The translations under genes were made by a program, and so were the position numbers. The notes under the pieces were generated by a model that made no database searches, was not told where the DNA came from, and saw nothing but the letters and a program-made list of their open reading frames with translations. 64,000 bases of DNA from Phallusia mammillata (Eukaryota > Chordata > Ascidiacea > Phlebobranchia > Ascidiidae): contig QLIY01000260.1 in assembly GCA_003260075.1 (NCBI GenBank), forward strand, positions 115,425-179,424, in the 5' to 3' direction. The stretch's first letter is position 1, and every line of letters begins with the position of its first letter. Shown piece after piece: positions 33,367-44,800 of this stretch.

Positions 33367-33913
33367 TCAGTGGAGAATCCGCCGAAAGTCGAATCACAAG
33401 CACCGTTGCCTGCCTCGTATGCTGCACATGTCAGCTTCGTAGTAGGGGATCGCCAGATTGACCAGTATCAGTTAAGATGAACATAAATTCTTAACTGGGA
33501 TCAGCCCTGAAGCGTCTATGCAGACCAGCGATCACGGCACACTCATATATAAATCACAGTACGTCAGACCCATTATTTTCTGTTTAGAACTGTTAATGCC
33601 ATATTTTTAGGCGAAATCGATATCCGCAGTGGTTTGCAACAAGAAATAATCAGACTGATTGGAGTGTGCTGAAATTGTCAGCTAAGTAATGTGCAAATAT
33701 GTAACTGGAATCGTCTGTTGGGCTTTCGTGGATCTGAACGATTTCAGTATCAGCACATCTTTATAACGTTATAAGGATATTTGATTAACAAATTTTAATG
33801 ACATGTATTTCACGTTTTGTTTTTGTGTACATTTTATAGCGAAGCTTCCATTAACAAATTAATTCACATTGTGTCTCCGAGTACTATGTTCTTCTTGGGT
33901 TCAGGATTATGAG

Positions 33914-36654
33914 TTAATCACGGGAAAGGTCCATTGTCATGAGGTCATTCCAGAGCAACTCGGTTATTTCATGTAAAGCAGTAAGCCAGCCCAAGTATTC
34001 TGCAAACAAAAAACGTGGTGTTGGTTTTGTAAACATGCGTTCACGTATATTGTAGGTTAAAAACAGGAACAAAAAACACTATAGTCATTTGCATAACAAA
34101 TCTAATATTATTGCCTTCACTGCAAATCTCTTGACACTTGTACAAGGCCAATTCAATCCAAACAAATAAAAAACCGGACTACACCCATTTATTAAATTGA
34201 TAAATACTGAAAAAACTCTACATATAGTGTTAGTTGCAATATGCCTATTTGTATTATTTTTGTCACAACATATAATCGTTGCAATATTTTTTTTCCTTTC
34301 AAGTACACCTGTTAAAAAATCATGCATAATCCAACTGTTTCAAAACGATTTCTTTTAACTTTTCGCAAACAAAACATATCATTGTCAGTTGTCGGATAAA
34401 ACAGCTTTCTACTTATAATCTTACTTTCGGTCTTTTTTTGGGAAATCACTTCATCTTCAGCGAATGTTTTCACACAGTCGATGTTCGTGTTTAAGGCATA
34501 CCACTCGGTCCCATTTTTTATTCCATTCATTTCATCGACACACCAACATTGGCCGGTAAAGAAATTGCACTGTGTGGGCGTATACGTTCCATCAAACATA
34601 TCGCAGCTCGGGATCCAGGTCGTATTTCCAGAACCCAACTGCTGAAGCACTTCATGCAAGTTCTGTTCGCATTTGGTTCCTGCCGTTTTTCAAGAAAAAT
34701 AAAAAAACACCAAATTATGTGTGGTTTTCGTTGAATGATGGTTTTCAATTCAGCCGAGCATTTTTTGGATCCCGATTCAAACATATTTGGTTTGATTGAC
34801 TCTTCGATCCCAAATTTGTCCGTAAACACTTTGTTACAAAAAATTCTTCGTATTACTAATGTAGCACCTTCGTGCAAATGTTACCCTAACATATCTGTTA
34901 TTTGCATATTTGTTTACAAAACATATATGTTTATTGCAAGTTGCCGTTTGGTATGCAAAAAAATTACCTTGTAGAAGTGCACACCTTTTACACACCGTTT
35001 ACACACTATTCACCTAAGTAATATGAATCATTAGTACCTTACTCAAACACAATCATTTAACCGGATATTAATTGAATTTTGCACGATGCACCAAGCCCAT
35101 ACCCCCCCCCCCAAGTTCTGTTCGCATTTGGTTCCTGCCGTTTTTCAAGAAAAATAAAAACACCAAATTATGTGTGGTTTTCATTGATTGATGGTTTTCA
35201 ATTTAGCCGAGCATTTTTTGGATTCCGATTCAAATAGTTTTGGCATACTTTTCGATCCAAAAATTGTCTTTTAACACATTGTTACAAAAATTTCTTCGTA
35301 TTACTAATGTAGCATCTTTGTGCAAATGTTACCCTTTGTTTATTGCAAGTTGCCTTTTGGTATACAAGCCATTTAAATGTCCACCTTTACACACTGTAAA
35401 CTTAAAAAAGTTTGAAGTCATCAACCGTCTATTCACCTAAGTCAGGGGTTCCCAACCTACCCCCCCCCCCTGCTCGTACCCCTTTGTCAGGCCAGAGTAT
35501 TCTTCGTATCCCCCAAATTCTGATGGAATTTTTCAGATATATATTGCTGAATTAAATTGCTTTTATAGCTAAATCAAACATCTCCTTTATCTGTGCATTT
35601 TCTTCCTAACTTTGTGCTTTGTTGTTCATTGCTGGCACCAAGTGAAAAAGCATTGTTATGAGGCAATGAGGCTTTTTACTAAATAACAACAATTATTTGT
35701 GGATAATTGTTGTTTTTTTAAAAAGCAAAGACCGTAATGGCATAAGCATAATATCATTTACAATTCCAAAATAAACTGTACAGTGAAATCTGTTTGAAAA
35801 GCTGCTTTGTGGCCCAAGGATCTTTGTACCCCTTGATGTTCAATCTCGTACCCTCAAGGGGTACCAGTACCCCCAGTTGGGAACCCTGTCCTAAGTAATA
35901 GGAATTATTAACATCTTACTCAAACACAATCATTAAACCGGATTTTGGTTCAATTTTGCACGATGCACCAAACTCATACGCCAGTGGTGCTTAAACTCCT
36001 TTTAAGATCATAGACGACCAAGTATATTAGCTTGAAGTGTTTCCTTCAAACAACTTACAGCAATACAAATCAATAGCCAATAACTTTGATAAGCTTTACT
36101 TGCACTGAAAATTCAATAAATTGTATGCAACTATTTTTAGTTTATCACCAACTACAAATTACGTCCTATGGACTACCCAAAATGTCATGAAGGACCAGTT
36201 GAGAACCACTGCCTTACGACTTTAATACCTTTGTGACTATTACAGTCGATGTTGAAATCGGACTTGGCTTGATGTGTTCCGGCCATCATGTGTCCGCTGT
36301 AGACTTCAGCGCACCAGCAAAATCCTGTTTCGTTGTCACACTGCTTCGGTACAAAGTGATGAGTGGTTGCGTTGCATGTTGGAATGAAATTTCCTCTGGG
36401 ATTGTTGGAGTTTTGCTGACAGGTAGTTTCTGTAAATTGATAAACGAGAAAAAGTTCCTCAAATTCAATTGACTGAATTAACTTTTAAAACACAACACAA
36501 GGTATACAAAAGTGGCAACAACCAACCAAAGTATACAAAAATCGTAAGTCAACTTATTTTACAAACCTTTGCTCTCCGGAATTAAAGGCATTGATGCTGC
36601 CACACAAAGCATGCCAAGCAGCAAAATAGTAATGTTAGTCAACTCCATCGTCAT
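33914..36654 (-). CDS. Secreted two-domain thyroglobulin type-1 protein, TgC
   Basis: Minus strand, exons 36654-36567 (signal peptide, MTMELTNITILLLGMLC), 36429-36229 (domain A, NATTHHFVPKQC and CWCAE), 34679-34425 (domain B, CEQNLHE, FDGTYTPTQC, CWCVDE), 33999-33914 (tail, YLGWLTALHEITELL). Phases are 1-1 throughout, the frame is open, and the product is 209 residues. It is the minimal form of the family (one A-B pair plus tail), while TgA has two pairs and TgB four. An in-frame second ATG at 36648 is possible. The start of exon B and its upstream intron are repeated beyond a C11 joint at 35102-35112. A protease-inhibitor role is only a guess from the domain family. Confidence 0.87.
34659..35935. 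repeat. Duplicated intron segment of TgC joined by C11
   Basis: 34659-35100 and 35113 onward are diverged copies of the same sequence. The right copy carries a hAT MITE (35443-35888) that the left copy lacks at the equivalent place (about 35012-35020). Confidence 0.8.
35443..35888. mobile_element. hAT-type MITE with empty-site comparison
   Basis: Ends CAGGGGTTCCCAACC and GTTGGGAACCCTG are inverted; the flanks ACCTAAGT and TCCTAAGT are the 8-bp target duplication with one change. The empty site CACCTAAGTAATA is present in the left copy of the local duplication. A C11 run lies just inside the left end (35460-35470). Confidence 0.85.
35982..36211. mobile_element. hAT-type MITE
   Basis: Ends CAGTGGTGCTTAAACTCC and CCAGTTGAGAACCACTG are imperfect inverted repeats of the hAT MITE kind. 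The target duplication is unclear. It lies in the TgC intron just downstream of exon A. Confidence 0.6.
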
Positions 36655-36737
36655 TTGTAAGGTCTATCTTTTCCAATTGAAACTATTACTTCTACGTCTA
36701 TCACAGTTGGTTTTTCATGCAGCACCATATCGTTCGA

Positions 36738-36850
36738 TTTTATACCCTCAGCACCTTTGCATTGAATCTTCGTAATGCTAGGTTGACCCACATTAACAGG
36801 TATTGTAAACATAAAGTTTGCATTCTAAAGCTGTTGTTATTATTGTGGTG
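36738..36850 (-). promoter_or_regulatory. TgC promoter
   Basis: TATAAAA on the minus strand at 36744-36738, 84 bp before the start codon. Further upstream, 36805-36830 holds the AAACATAAAGTTTGCATT block shared with TgA and TgB. Confidence 0.6.
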
Positions 36851-38333
36851 AGACACCTGTACCACAGAGTATGTAAATGTTATTTTGTTGTACTTACAAA
36901 TGAAAATTCGTATCTTATTTTTAGGAATAATAAAAAGCGAGGAGGCGAACGTCGGTTCTAATCTCGGAAGCGAAACTGTAATGTTGCATATTGTTAAAAT
37001 ATTTCCAGTCATTCATACCTATTCACACAAAAATATCAATGCGATGATTTCTTGATTTAGAAGGATGGTGTTATTTTTAACCAGGCAAAAATTTGTTTCC
37101 CGGCGTGAAGATTTACATTAAAAGCAACGAAGGTAAATTGCCAATGTTTGAATGCAAAGCCATTACGTACAGAGGGGTCGGCAGGTTGCAAATGTAAATT
37201 CGCATTCTAACGGACCATATTTATATGTTCCGTGTTAACCAATCTCAACAAACCACGTAAGTGTTTTTGTTTATAGGCAACCACCCTATACATCAATTAC
37301 CTTCAATGCAACAAAAAACACATAATTTCGCAGCGTAACGGCACTAGTTATTTCAAAATTTGTTGATATGAACAACACCAACGCAAAAAATTATTAGGAG
37401 AGCCCCCCAAAACGGATTTACATTGAAGCATTTAAAACCAAACATCTCATTTTATCCGCAAGCTTCGGTTAATTGTATTAAGCGCAGTGGCAGTTTGCGA
37501 ATTCACTTCAAAAATTCTACTCTAATCACTTAGTAACAGTCCAGTGCTTTGGTTTGATACAATGCTTCTCAAAAACAAAAAATAAATAAATAATAAGATA
37601 ACAACCAAAATAACACTTTGGTTAGCCATTGCCAACATATCAATCCCACTTACCTATATAAACTTGTAAACAAGTTGTTAGATTCCATTACAGATCAACA
37701 AAAACTGCGAATTTGAGTACCCTGTTGATCACAACAAAACGCCCGCACTTCCCGGAAGCATTTTGCTAATAAAAGCAACACTTCAAACAGATGAACCTTA
37801 ACAATACTCGCATTTTTTTACCATGAAGGACCATGAAGGTACACTACCATGAAGGAGCCTGTTGATCAAAGGACGCAACCGTAATTAAAACAGTGATAAC
37901 AGTTTTTTTAAATAAACTTTTCATATTACAAGCATGACCTTGGTTATTACACGTTAATTATGTACAAGCTTTCTGTCAGCTGTGCTTTAAAATATGCTGC
38001 TGTACTGTAATGGTGAAAACTATTCTATATTCGTATACATACTTAGCGCACACTGTATGTTGAAATTAAGCTCTTGGTTAACATCTCCTAGCGCTTACAC
38101 GAACCTCTGCAAAAGCAAGTTGGTTTTTCAAATGCACGCTTTTTCCAACAGCGCTTATCGCGCCAAACCATGCCTGGAACGCCGAGGTAAAATGTGCTGT
38201 GCAAGTAATTAGTGTCACGCTAAGGAATGCGAAGCCGATAGCATGGATGCGTTCGAAAGGATTACAATGGAAAAAAGATGCAAAAACGTATAAAATGGTT
38301 ATGCATACATTTTTTGCGGTAATATGAACTTAT

Positions 38334-38522
38334 TGCGAGCAAAAAGGTAAGAGCAAATCATACAAGCAAATAACAACTGCACAGCGTGACTGACATCAAG
38401 TAAACCAAGAATGGCAAAAAAACCCCCCCCCCTGCGAGCAAAAAGGTAAGAGCAAATCATACAAGCAAATAACAACTGCATAGTACAGCGTGACTGACAT
38501 CAAGTGAACCAAGAATGGCAAA
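38334..38522. repeat. Direct repeat of about 88 bp joined by C10
   Basis: Both copies start TGCGAGCAAAAAGGTAAGAG (38334 and 38433); the right copy has five extra bases. C10 lies at 38423-38432. Confidence 0.88.
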
Positions 38523-39182
38523 AAATGCCGAATTACGGGTATAATACGATCGTAAAGCTTCTCCACTACCACCGTACCAAAAGCGTACCGTACCAAACTA
38601 GTACACAAAATAATTGTTGATTTGCCATCTGCTACTCCTTTTTAGTTTCTGTACTTTCTTTTTCCAGATTGTTTGCTTTTCAGTTTCCGTTCCCTTTATT
38701 TTTCCACTTCGTTTACTTGGATGGATTACTTCGTTTTTGGAAATTTGTCGCCCGCCATCTTTTTTGCCATTGTCACCTTCTCGTTGTAAGGGGTGGCTGA
38801 CAGGATGACCACGAGGTCTTTCGCTGCCCCGCACGCACAATCTTTGTGTTACAACCTATTTTCGTTTAATTTAAGTGCAAATAAACTAAACTTGAAACTT
38901 AAATGGTAACCATTTTCATTTGCAAAAGATTGAAACTGAGCCCAATGTGCAATTGATTTCCCCACAGTGCCATTGTACTAAACCAGAAGTTAAAAATACT
39001 GTTGTCGCCGCTGCTTTATATTTTGTGTTTACCGGCGGGGACTCGCTCTGTTAAAGTGGGTTAAACGCGCTCTTTGGCTGCAGTTAATTACACTGCCCTT
39101 ACACATCTGCCGCTTAAACTGGCTCAAAAATTGTGATATGCGTGCATACTCGAAGATAATTTTGCTTGTCAATGCCCTAGGC

Positions 39183-39319
39183 CAGGGGTTCTTAACCTGG
39201 GGTGCACGGAACTGTTCCTAGGGGGTGCGGGGATGCTGAATCATTAAGGTTGGTTAGGTCTATTCTATTTAAGCAATTACAGAAGGGGGAGCGAAAATTG
39301 GTTAGTGATTTGAAAGGGG
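39183..39319. mobile_element. hAT-type MITE, right end missing
   Basis: Left end CAGGGGTTCTTAACCTGG is preceded by CCCTAGGC (39175-39182). The same 8 bp appears just after the N at 39320 (39323-39330), so the element's right end has been lost at the N joint. Confidence 0.65.
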
Positions 39320-39730
39320 NTGCCCTAGGCTTTCCGATTGTCCTGCCAAAAAAAGCGCATGGCAATAACAGAGATTAATTTAGCAGTTCAGCACTTGTAA
39401 CTGTTTCGTTCAGTATCCTTAAGCAGTTGCAAGTAGTCGTTCTACAGTTACAGTTTTAATAGTAAATCAAATTTATAGGAACACTATTTAGGCTACGAAC
39501 TTGAAAAGTGATTTTATCTAAAACATAACTGTCAAAGTACTTGTGTATATAGAATGCATCATGCCGATGAGGTAAATGTTGCTTATAAGTCCCGTAAAAG
39601 TTGTGGGAATCATTCTTTTAATATCACAGTCTGTATTTTCCAATGATTTTTTACCTCTCAAAATCTCTTATCAACGCCATCGTTAAACTTGTACCTTCAT
39701 TTGCAGCAAGGATTTGACGTCAAAAAACAT

Positions 39731-39915
39731 ATAACCGAGTATTGCTCATCCAGCAGTTTTATTATAAACAATCCACGTCCTATACAAGACGCCTTCATCA
39801 GAATGATGACATACGTTGCAATACAAATTTCCTATAAAGCGACAACGTCGATGTATAGGAAGTCGAAACGTCGATTGTGTGTAACAAAACTGCTGGTTGA
39901 GCAATACTCGGTTAT
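39731..39915. mobile_element. 185-bp foldback element with 30-bp inverted ends
   Basis: 39731-39760 and 39886-39915 are inverted copies (29 of 30 bases match; outer end ATAACCGAGTATTGCTC). ACAT flanks both ends. It has no coding capacity and does not match the hAT ends seen elsewhere. Confidence 0.8.
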
Positions 39916-40410
39916 ACATTATGCCTGTCAGCAATAGCTTATTTAATCAAAAAACATGTTGTGAAAATTTATACAGTAATTGTCGCGGCAAGAAACGAGC
40001 AACGTAGAAAATACATCATCTCTATATTTTAAATGGGTAGGTTTTGTAGTGGAGCAGCTTGTTTAGAAACCATTCACTAAGTGCAAGTCATGATCGTAAA
40101 TTGACCCAAATCTGATTCCGATCGGTTTATATAAAGGTACGGTACGCGAAAATGGTACGTTTAAGTTTTTGACATTTTGGGACGATGCGGTAATACGGTT
40201 TGCTTTTCGCAACGAGGTACGTAGCAAGGTCTGCAATACGTACCCTACCGTACTGTCATCCTTAAAGAAAACATTCCTGTCAACAGAAAATTCGAGCTGT
40301 TGTTGAAGTCAGGCACAGAAATGAACGATCCACTTTTGGAAAAAGGCAAATGGAATGTCGTTATTTAAAGCCTAAGCAGATATGTTATTCCAATCGTTGT
40401 TGGTAGTGTA

Positions 40411-40669
40411 AAGCATATGTGGGGGGAGCAGCATAACTTATGTAAAAAACGTTACTTTGAATTGTAACCTAAACGAAAGTTTTTATGCTTATATATTTTA
40501 GTGTTATCTATAACTGTTAGCACAATTTGGTCTTACCCCCCCCCCAAGCATATGTGGGGGGAGCAGCATAACTTATGTAAAAAACGTTACTTTAAATTGT
40601 AACTTAAACGAAAGTTTTTACGCTTATATATTTTAGTGTTATCTATAACTGTTAGCACAATTTGGTCTT
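40411..40669. repeat. Direct repeat of 124 bp joined by C10
   Basis: 40411-40534 and 40546-40669 are nearly identical (both contain GTGGGGGGAGCAGCATAAC); C10 lies at 40536-40545. Confidence 0.9.
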
Positions 40670-41410
40670 GGGCTAAGCTGTGACAATGAAAGAGCCGGTA
40701 GGTTACAGTTATATTTTATATTTTGCAAAGAAGGGTATTGCGAAGGTTTTTAGCTAGCAATTAACTACTATTTAATTAACACGCTATAGACATTAGGATG
40801 CACGTGAGTTCTATTTTGTTGGATTGTCTAATTAACCTTATCTAAAACCTGATGTACAATACAACAAGACTACATTTTATCTTAATAATTATATTAGCAT
40901 AAACTCCGTTACACAATTAGCCACACGTATTACTATAAACAAACAAAATACAGCGATCTACAACGTAAACGCGAAATGCACAGTGTTACTCCAAAATCTT
41001 ACACTTTATACATCCTAAAGGCGAGCCACCATGTAGACATTTTCTCAAAAGGAGAAGTGGTCAGCTTAGACCCGATTGGCACCGTTAATGAGGTCAAGCT
41101 ATAACTGTTGCAGCGAAGCATAAGACATTACGTGCGAAACAAATACGGGATTGTCCACCAACATTGTGCTATGCATAACGTTTTCCATTACGAAATCGCG
41201 TGTTAAAGACATAGGCCTAAAAGCAAGAAATCATTCACCTAAAATGCTATTTGGACAAATGCGCTTTCTCTAACCTTAAACAACAGGGGTGAGGGTTCGG
41301 AGTTAAATGGCTATTTGTGTAACTAAATTCATGTTACATAATTTAAATGGTTTCTTGACTGATATAGCGTGCTATGTCATAACATGACGTACCAACAGGT
41401 ACTGGTGTAT

Positions 41411-41545
41411 TGTTTTGTCTGTTAACGTAACTTTGATTAAAAAGCTGTGCCAAGATTAATTTTATCCGTTAACCCCCCCCCCTGTTTTGTCTGTTAACGT
41501 AACTTTGATTAAAAAGCTGTGCCAAGATTATTTTTATCCGTTAAA
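41411..41545. repeat. Direct repeat of 62 bp joined by C10
   Basis: 41411-41472 and 41483-41545 match (TGTTTTGTCTGTTAACG start); C10 lies at 41473-41482. Confidence 0.9.
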
Positions 41546-41809
41546 CCACGGCGTCTTTTGTATATTTTCGGTGCGTTTTACTTTCGTATACATGCAAAAC
41601 GTTGGAAAAACAATCTTGTTTTTTTTTTAAATGTTTGTTACTTGGAAAACTCTACCCGTTAGAAAACCTCACTAACATTTAGTCCAGTCGCTTTGAAACG
41701 TTTTTTTTTCTGCACCACTAACGTTTCTTTTAATCTGTTGTCATACCGATGCTGCAACAATATTTACAAAAGTGATTTCCAAGCTTTTGATTTTGTTTTG
41801 TTTTTTCAG

Positions 41810-44800
41810 AAAAACTCTCGATTTGGAAAAGTCACTTTATTTCTCACAGCCTTCCCAGCACTCTTTCTACCTGGATTTTACTTTACGTCGTTTGGTCCCG
41901 TAATTCCTGCGCTCCGTTACATGTACAATGTGACATACACGGTAAGGGAAATGAAACTAATAATTAAAACAATACAAAAAATAGCATCAAGCAAAACACG
42001 AGTAAGAAAATTTTTTTAAAAAAAAATTTGCCGCCACAAATATTACTATTTTTTCAATCTTATGATGATTAACGTGGTCTATATTGTTTTCCAAAACCAC
42101 ACAAATCTGTTTTATAGTATNATTAAAACAATACAAAAAATAGCATCAAGCAAAACACGAGTAAGAAAAATTTGCCGCCACAAATATTACTATTTTTTCA
42201 ATCTTATGATGATTAACGTGGTCTATATTGTTTTCCAAAACCACACAAATCTGTTTTATAGTATGCGTAAGCCTAAACTTTTGCCATCCTCAGTAAAAAA
42301 AAAACGGACAACGATTCAACACATTAAAAATTGAGGTGCTTAAACTGTAAGTTAAACTGTATCGATTGAGGCTTAGTGATTATTTTATGGTCGATGCAGA
42401 CTCCATTAACAAGATATGGTGGGTGGCGTTGATGAAGGTTGTGTGTTTTAGCGCGGTGGTGTGTAAGGCGAACTATGTAAATAGCTGCTATACGTCAGCA
42501 ACACCCTGCCACATGTCACTTACACCGCTCCTCGTTGTAGCCGTTTTGTTTACTGACTGTCAATAGCTACGTGCCGAACCGTTGTATTAAACAGAATCAG
42601 TTCGCTTGCAACTGCCAGACGGACATAAATAAAATCAAAAAAATAATATTAAACAGATTTGTATGTAGCGTTCCTTTTTCAATCATTTTCCTTTTGATTT
42701 TTTTGGTCTTGCTTTATAACGAAGAACATGTATTCATTGTTTGGCAAAACAATGTATAAGTTTTCAAAAATCACCATGTTTTTTCACACAGGCACGGAAT
42801 GGAGCCCCCCCCCCTTTTTTTGGTCTTGCTTTATAACGAAGAACATGTATTCATTGTTTGGCCAAACAATGGATAAGTTTTCCAAAATCACCATGTTTTT
42901 TCACACAGGCACGGAATGGAATCCCAATGCCGGAAGACCAATGGATCGTCCTTTTACCAGTAACTATGTCTTTTCTGGTGGTAGGAGCCTTTGTTGGTGG
43001 AATCCTGACAAAATACCTTCTCCTGATCTTCTCAAGAAAGCATCTCCTACAAGTCACACACTCGTTTAATCTACTCGCCATCTTGGTCCTGGCCCTTATC
43101 GGAGGACTTACGTGGTCATATGAAGCCATCATTGTGGGAAGATTTATGATCGGTCTTCCATGTGGTGTCGCTTACTGTAAGTTGTGTGCATTATTTACAG
43201 GGAATTACCACTTACGACCAATTGTCGCACTTCTGATAATAAAACGTATTCCCTTTTTCTTAAATACGTTCTATAGTGTACATTAGAAACTTTTATACAC
43301 GGCCCTGGTGACAGGTTTAATAATGGTTGTAACTGCCCGAATAGACACAAATTGCCGAATTATTTGTACAATAAGACATGTCGCTTTTGCGTCTATATTG
43401 GTCGGGTATTACATTCCTGTGGAAAACTTTATGAAACGAAACATCAACTTTTTGCCCCACGGCTTCAAGTCAACTCAGACTCTTAGAGCATTTTTTAAAA
43501 ATTTTGCTACCTGGTAACAAACGGCTGTTTACACTGTTGTGTCTTGACAAGTTCACCCATGTGGTTTGAATTAAGTCTTGTTTATCTGTTTAACTTTTTC
43601 AACATTTTTTAGCTCTTATTCCGCTGATGGTGGCTGAAATGTGCGCCTTCTCGCAACGAGCTGTGTGGCAAACAATCGGCGGAATCGGGATATGTTTTGG
43701 AGGACTTTGTGGTCCCGCGTTTGCACACCCCAAGGTAATTCGCTTACAACCAAGAAACTTACAACCAAGAAAGTGTCCCTTTGTTCTTACCTGTAGGATA
43801 AATCTTGGGCCAATGTTTTCAAATTTTTTCCATGGTATATCTGATTGTCTCTAAAAGCCTTATTGTGCATCGTATTTCACATATATTTTTATTATGGTAC
43901 GAGATTTCTGCTATACCAATTTAAGTTAGATTTAATTAACCGCACAAAAATTACCAAACCTATTTATAAATATCCATAGGGCTTGGGAAATATCTACCGA
44001 TGGCCAATTTTGATATCATGTGCCAGTATTCCGTCATTAATCTATTTGATGGCGAGCATATGGTTCCCGGAAACGCCGCCGTACTTGTTGCGACAAAACA
44101 AACGAGACGCTGCGCTGGAGACTTTAAAGAAACTTCGTTTAGGTGACGAGGTATTTGTAGTCCCGTTGTGATCAAATTCCACTATAATTTTTAATTTTGA
44201 TTTTCGAAAAAGGATCATTAAAATGAAATGTATTGTTTAAAAAAAATTTAAATAGTAACTTAGATGTAAATTAGTACGACGTTTGCTGTTTTAAATTAAT
44301 TTGACCTTTCTGGCTATAAAATAGCAAAACAAAACAGAAACTAAATAATACATTTTATTGCATTATGCAGTAAATTTCTCCATAAAAAAAGTTTTAATAA
44401 TTTATATGAAACATGCAGTTTTTAAGTTTTTGTCTAAAAGTGATATCGAAATTGGCAGGACGATTGCAAAATGGAAATGAATGTTATTCTGAAAGAAACG
44501 ACAGCAGAAAAAGTCTTGGGCATCCGTGCGATTGTCAAAAGCAAGCAGTACAGGTTTATGTTTAAAGACATCCCATATTTTCACAAAGTCGGACAATACT
44601 TACAAATCTTTGATTTCAGAAACCAGTTAATTGGATCCTGTGCTCTGTACGCCAATGTGATGTTGACTGGAATTAACAACATATCTATCTATGCCGACGT
44701 TGTGTTTATTGCTGCCGGAATTGACCCTGAAATTGTGACGTTTGCAACCATTGGTATCTTCGCTCTGCAGTTCATTGCTTCCTTGTTTGGAGTAAGATTT

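Larger units (their letters stand above)
32815..33580. repeat. Tandem tRNA-headed repeat units joined by C11
   Basis: 32815-33091 is repeated at 33106-33380 with a C run at 33095-33105. Each unit has an end sequence CAGTACGCCAGGCCCATTG, a spacer, then a minus-strand tRNA-like sequence. The tail at 33400-33580 is shared with 4731-4826 and, in part and inverted, with 51415-51475. Confidence 0.8.
36851..41809. other. Long intergenic region, no gene recognised
   Basis: Apart from two transposon relics and three homopolymer-joined duplications annotated separately, I see no supported exon. The missing first exon of the GLUT-type gene should lie at its right end, but no ATG exon could be identified with confidence. 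Confidence 0.5.
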
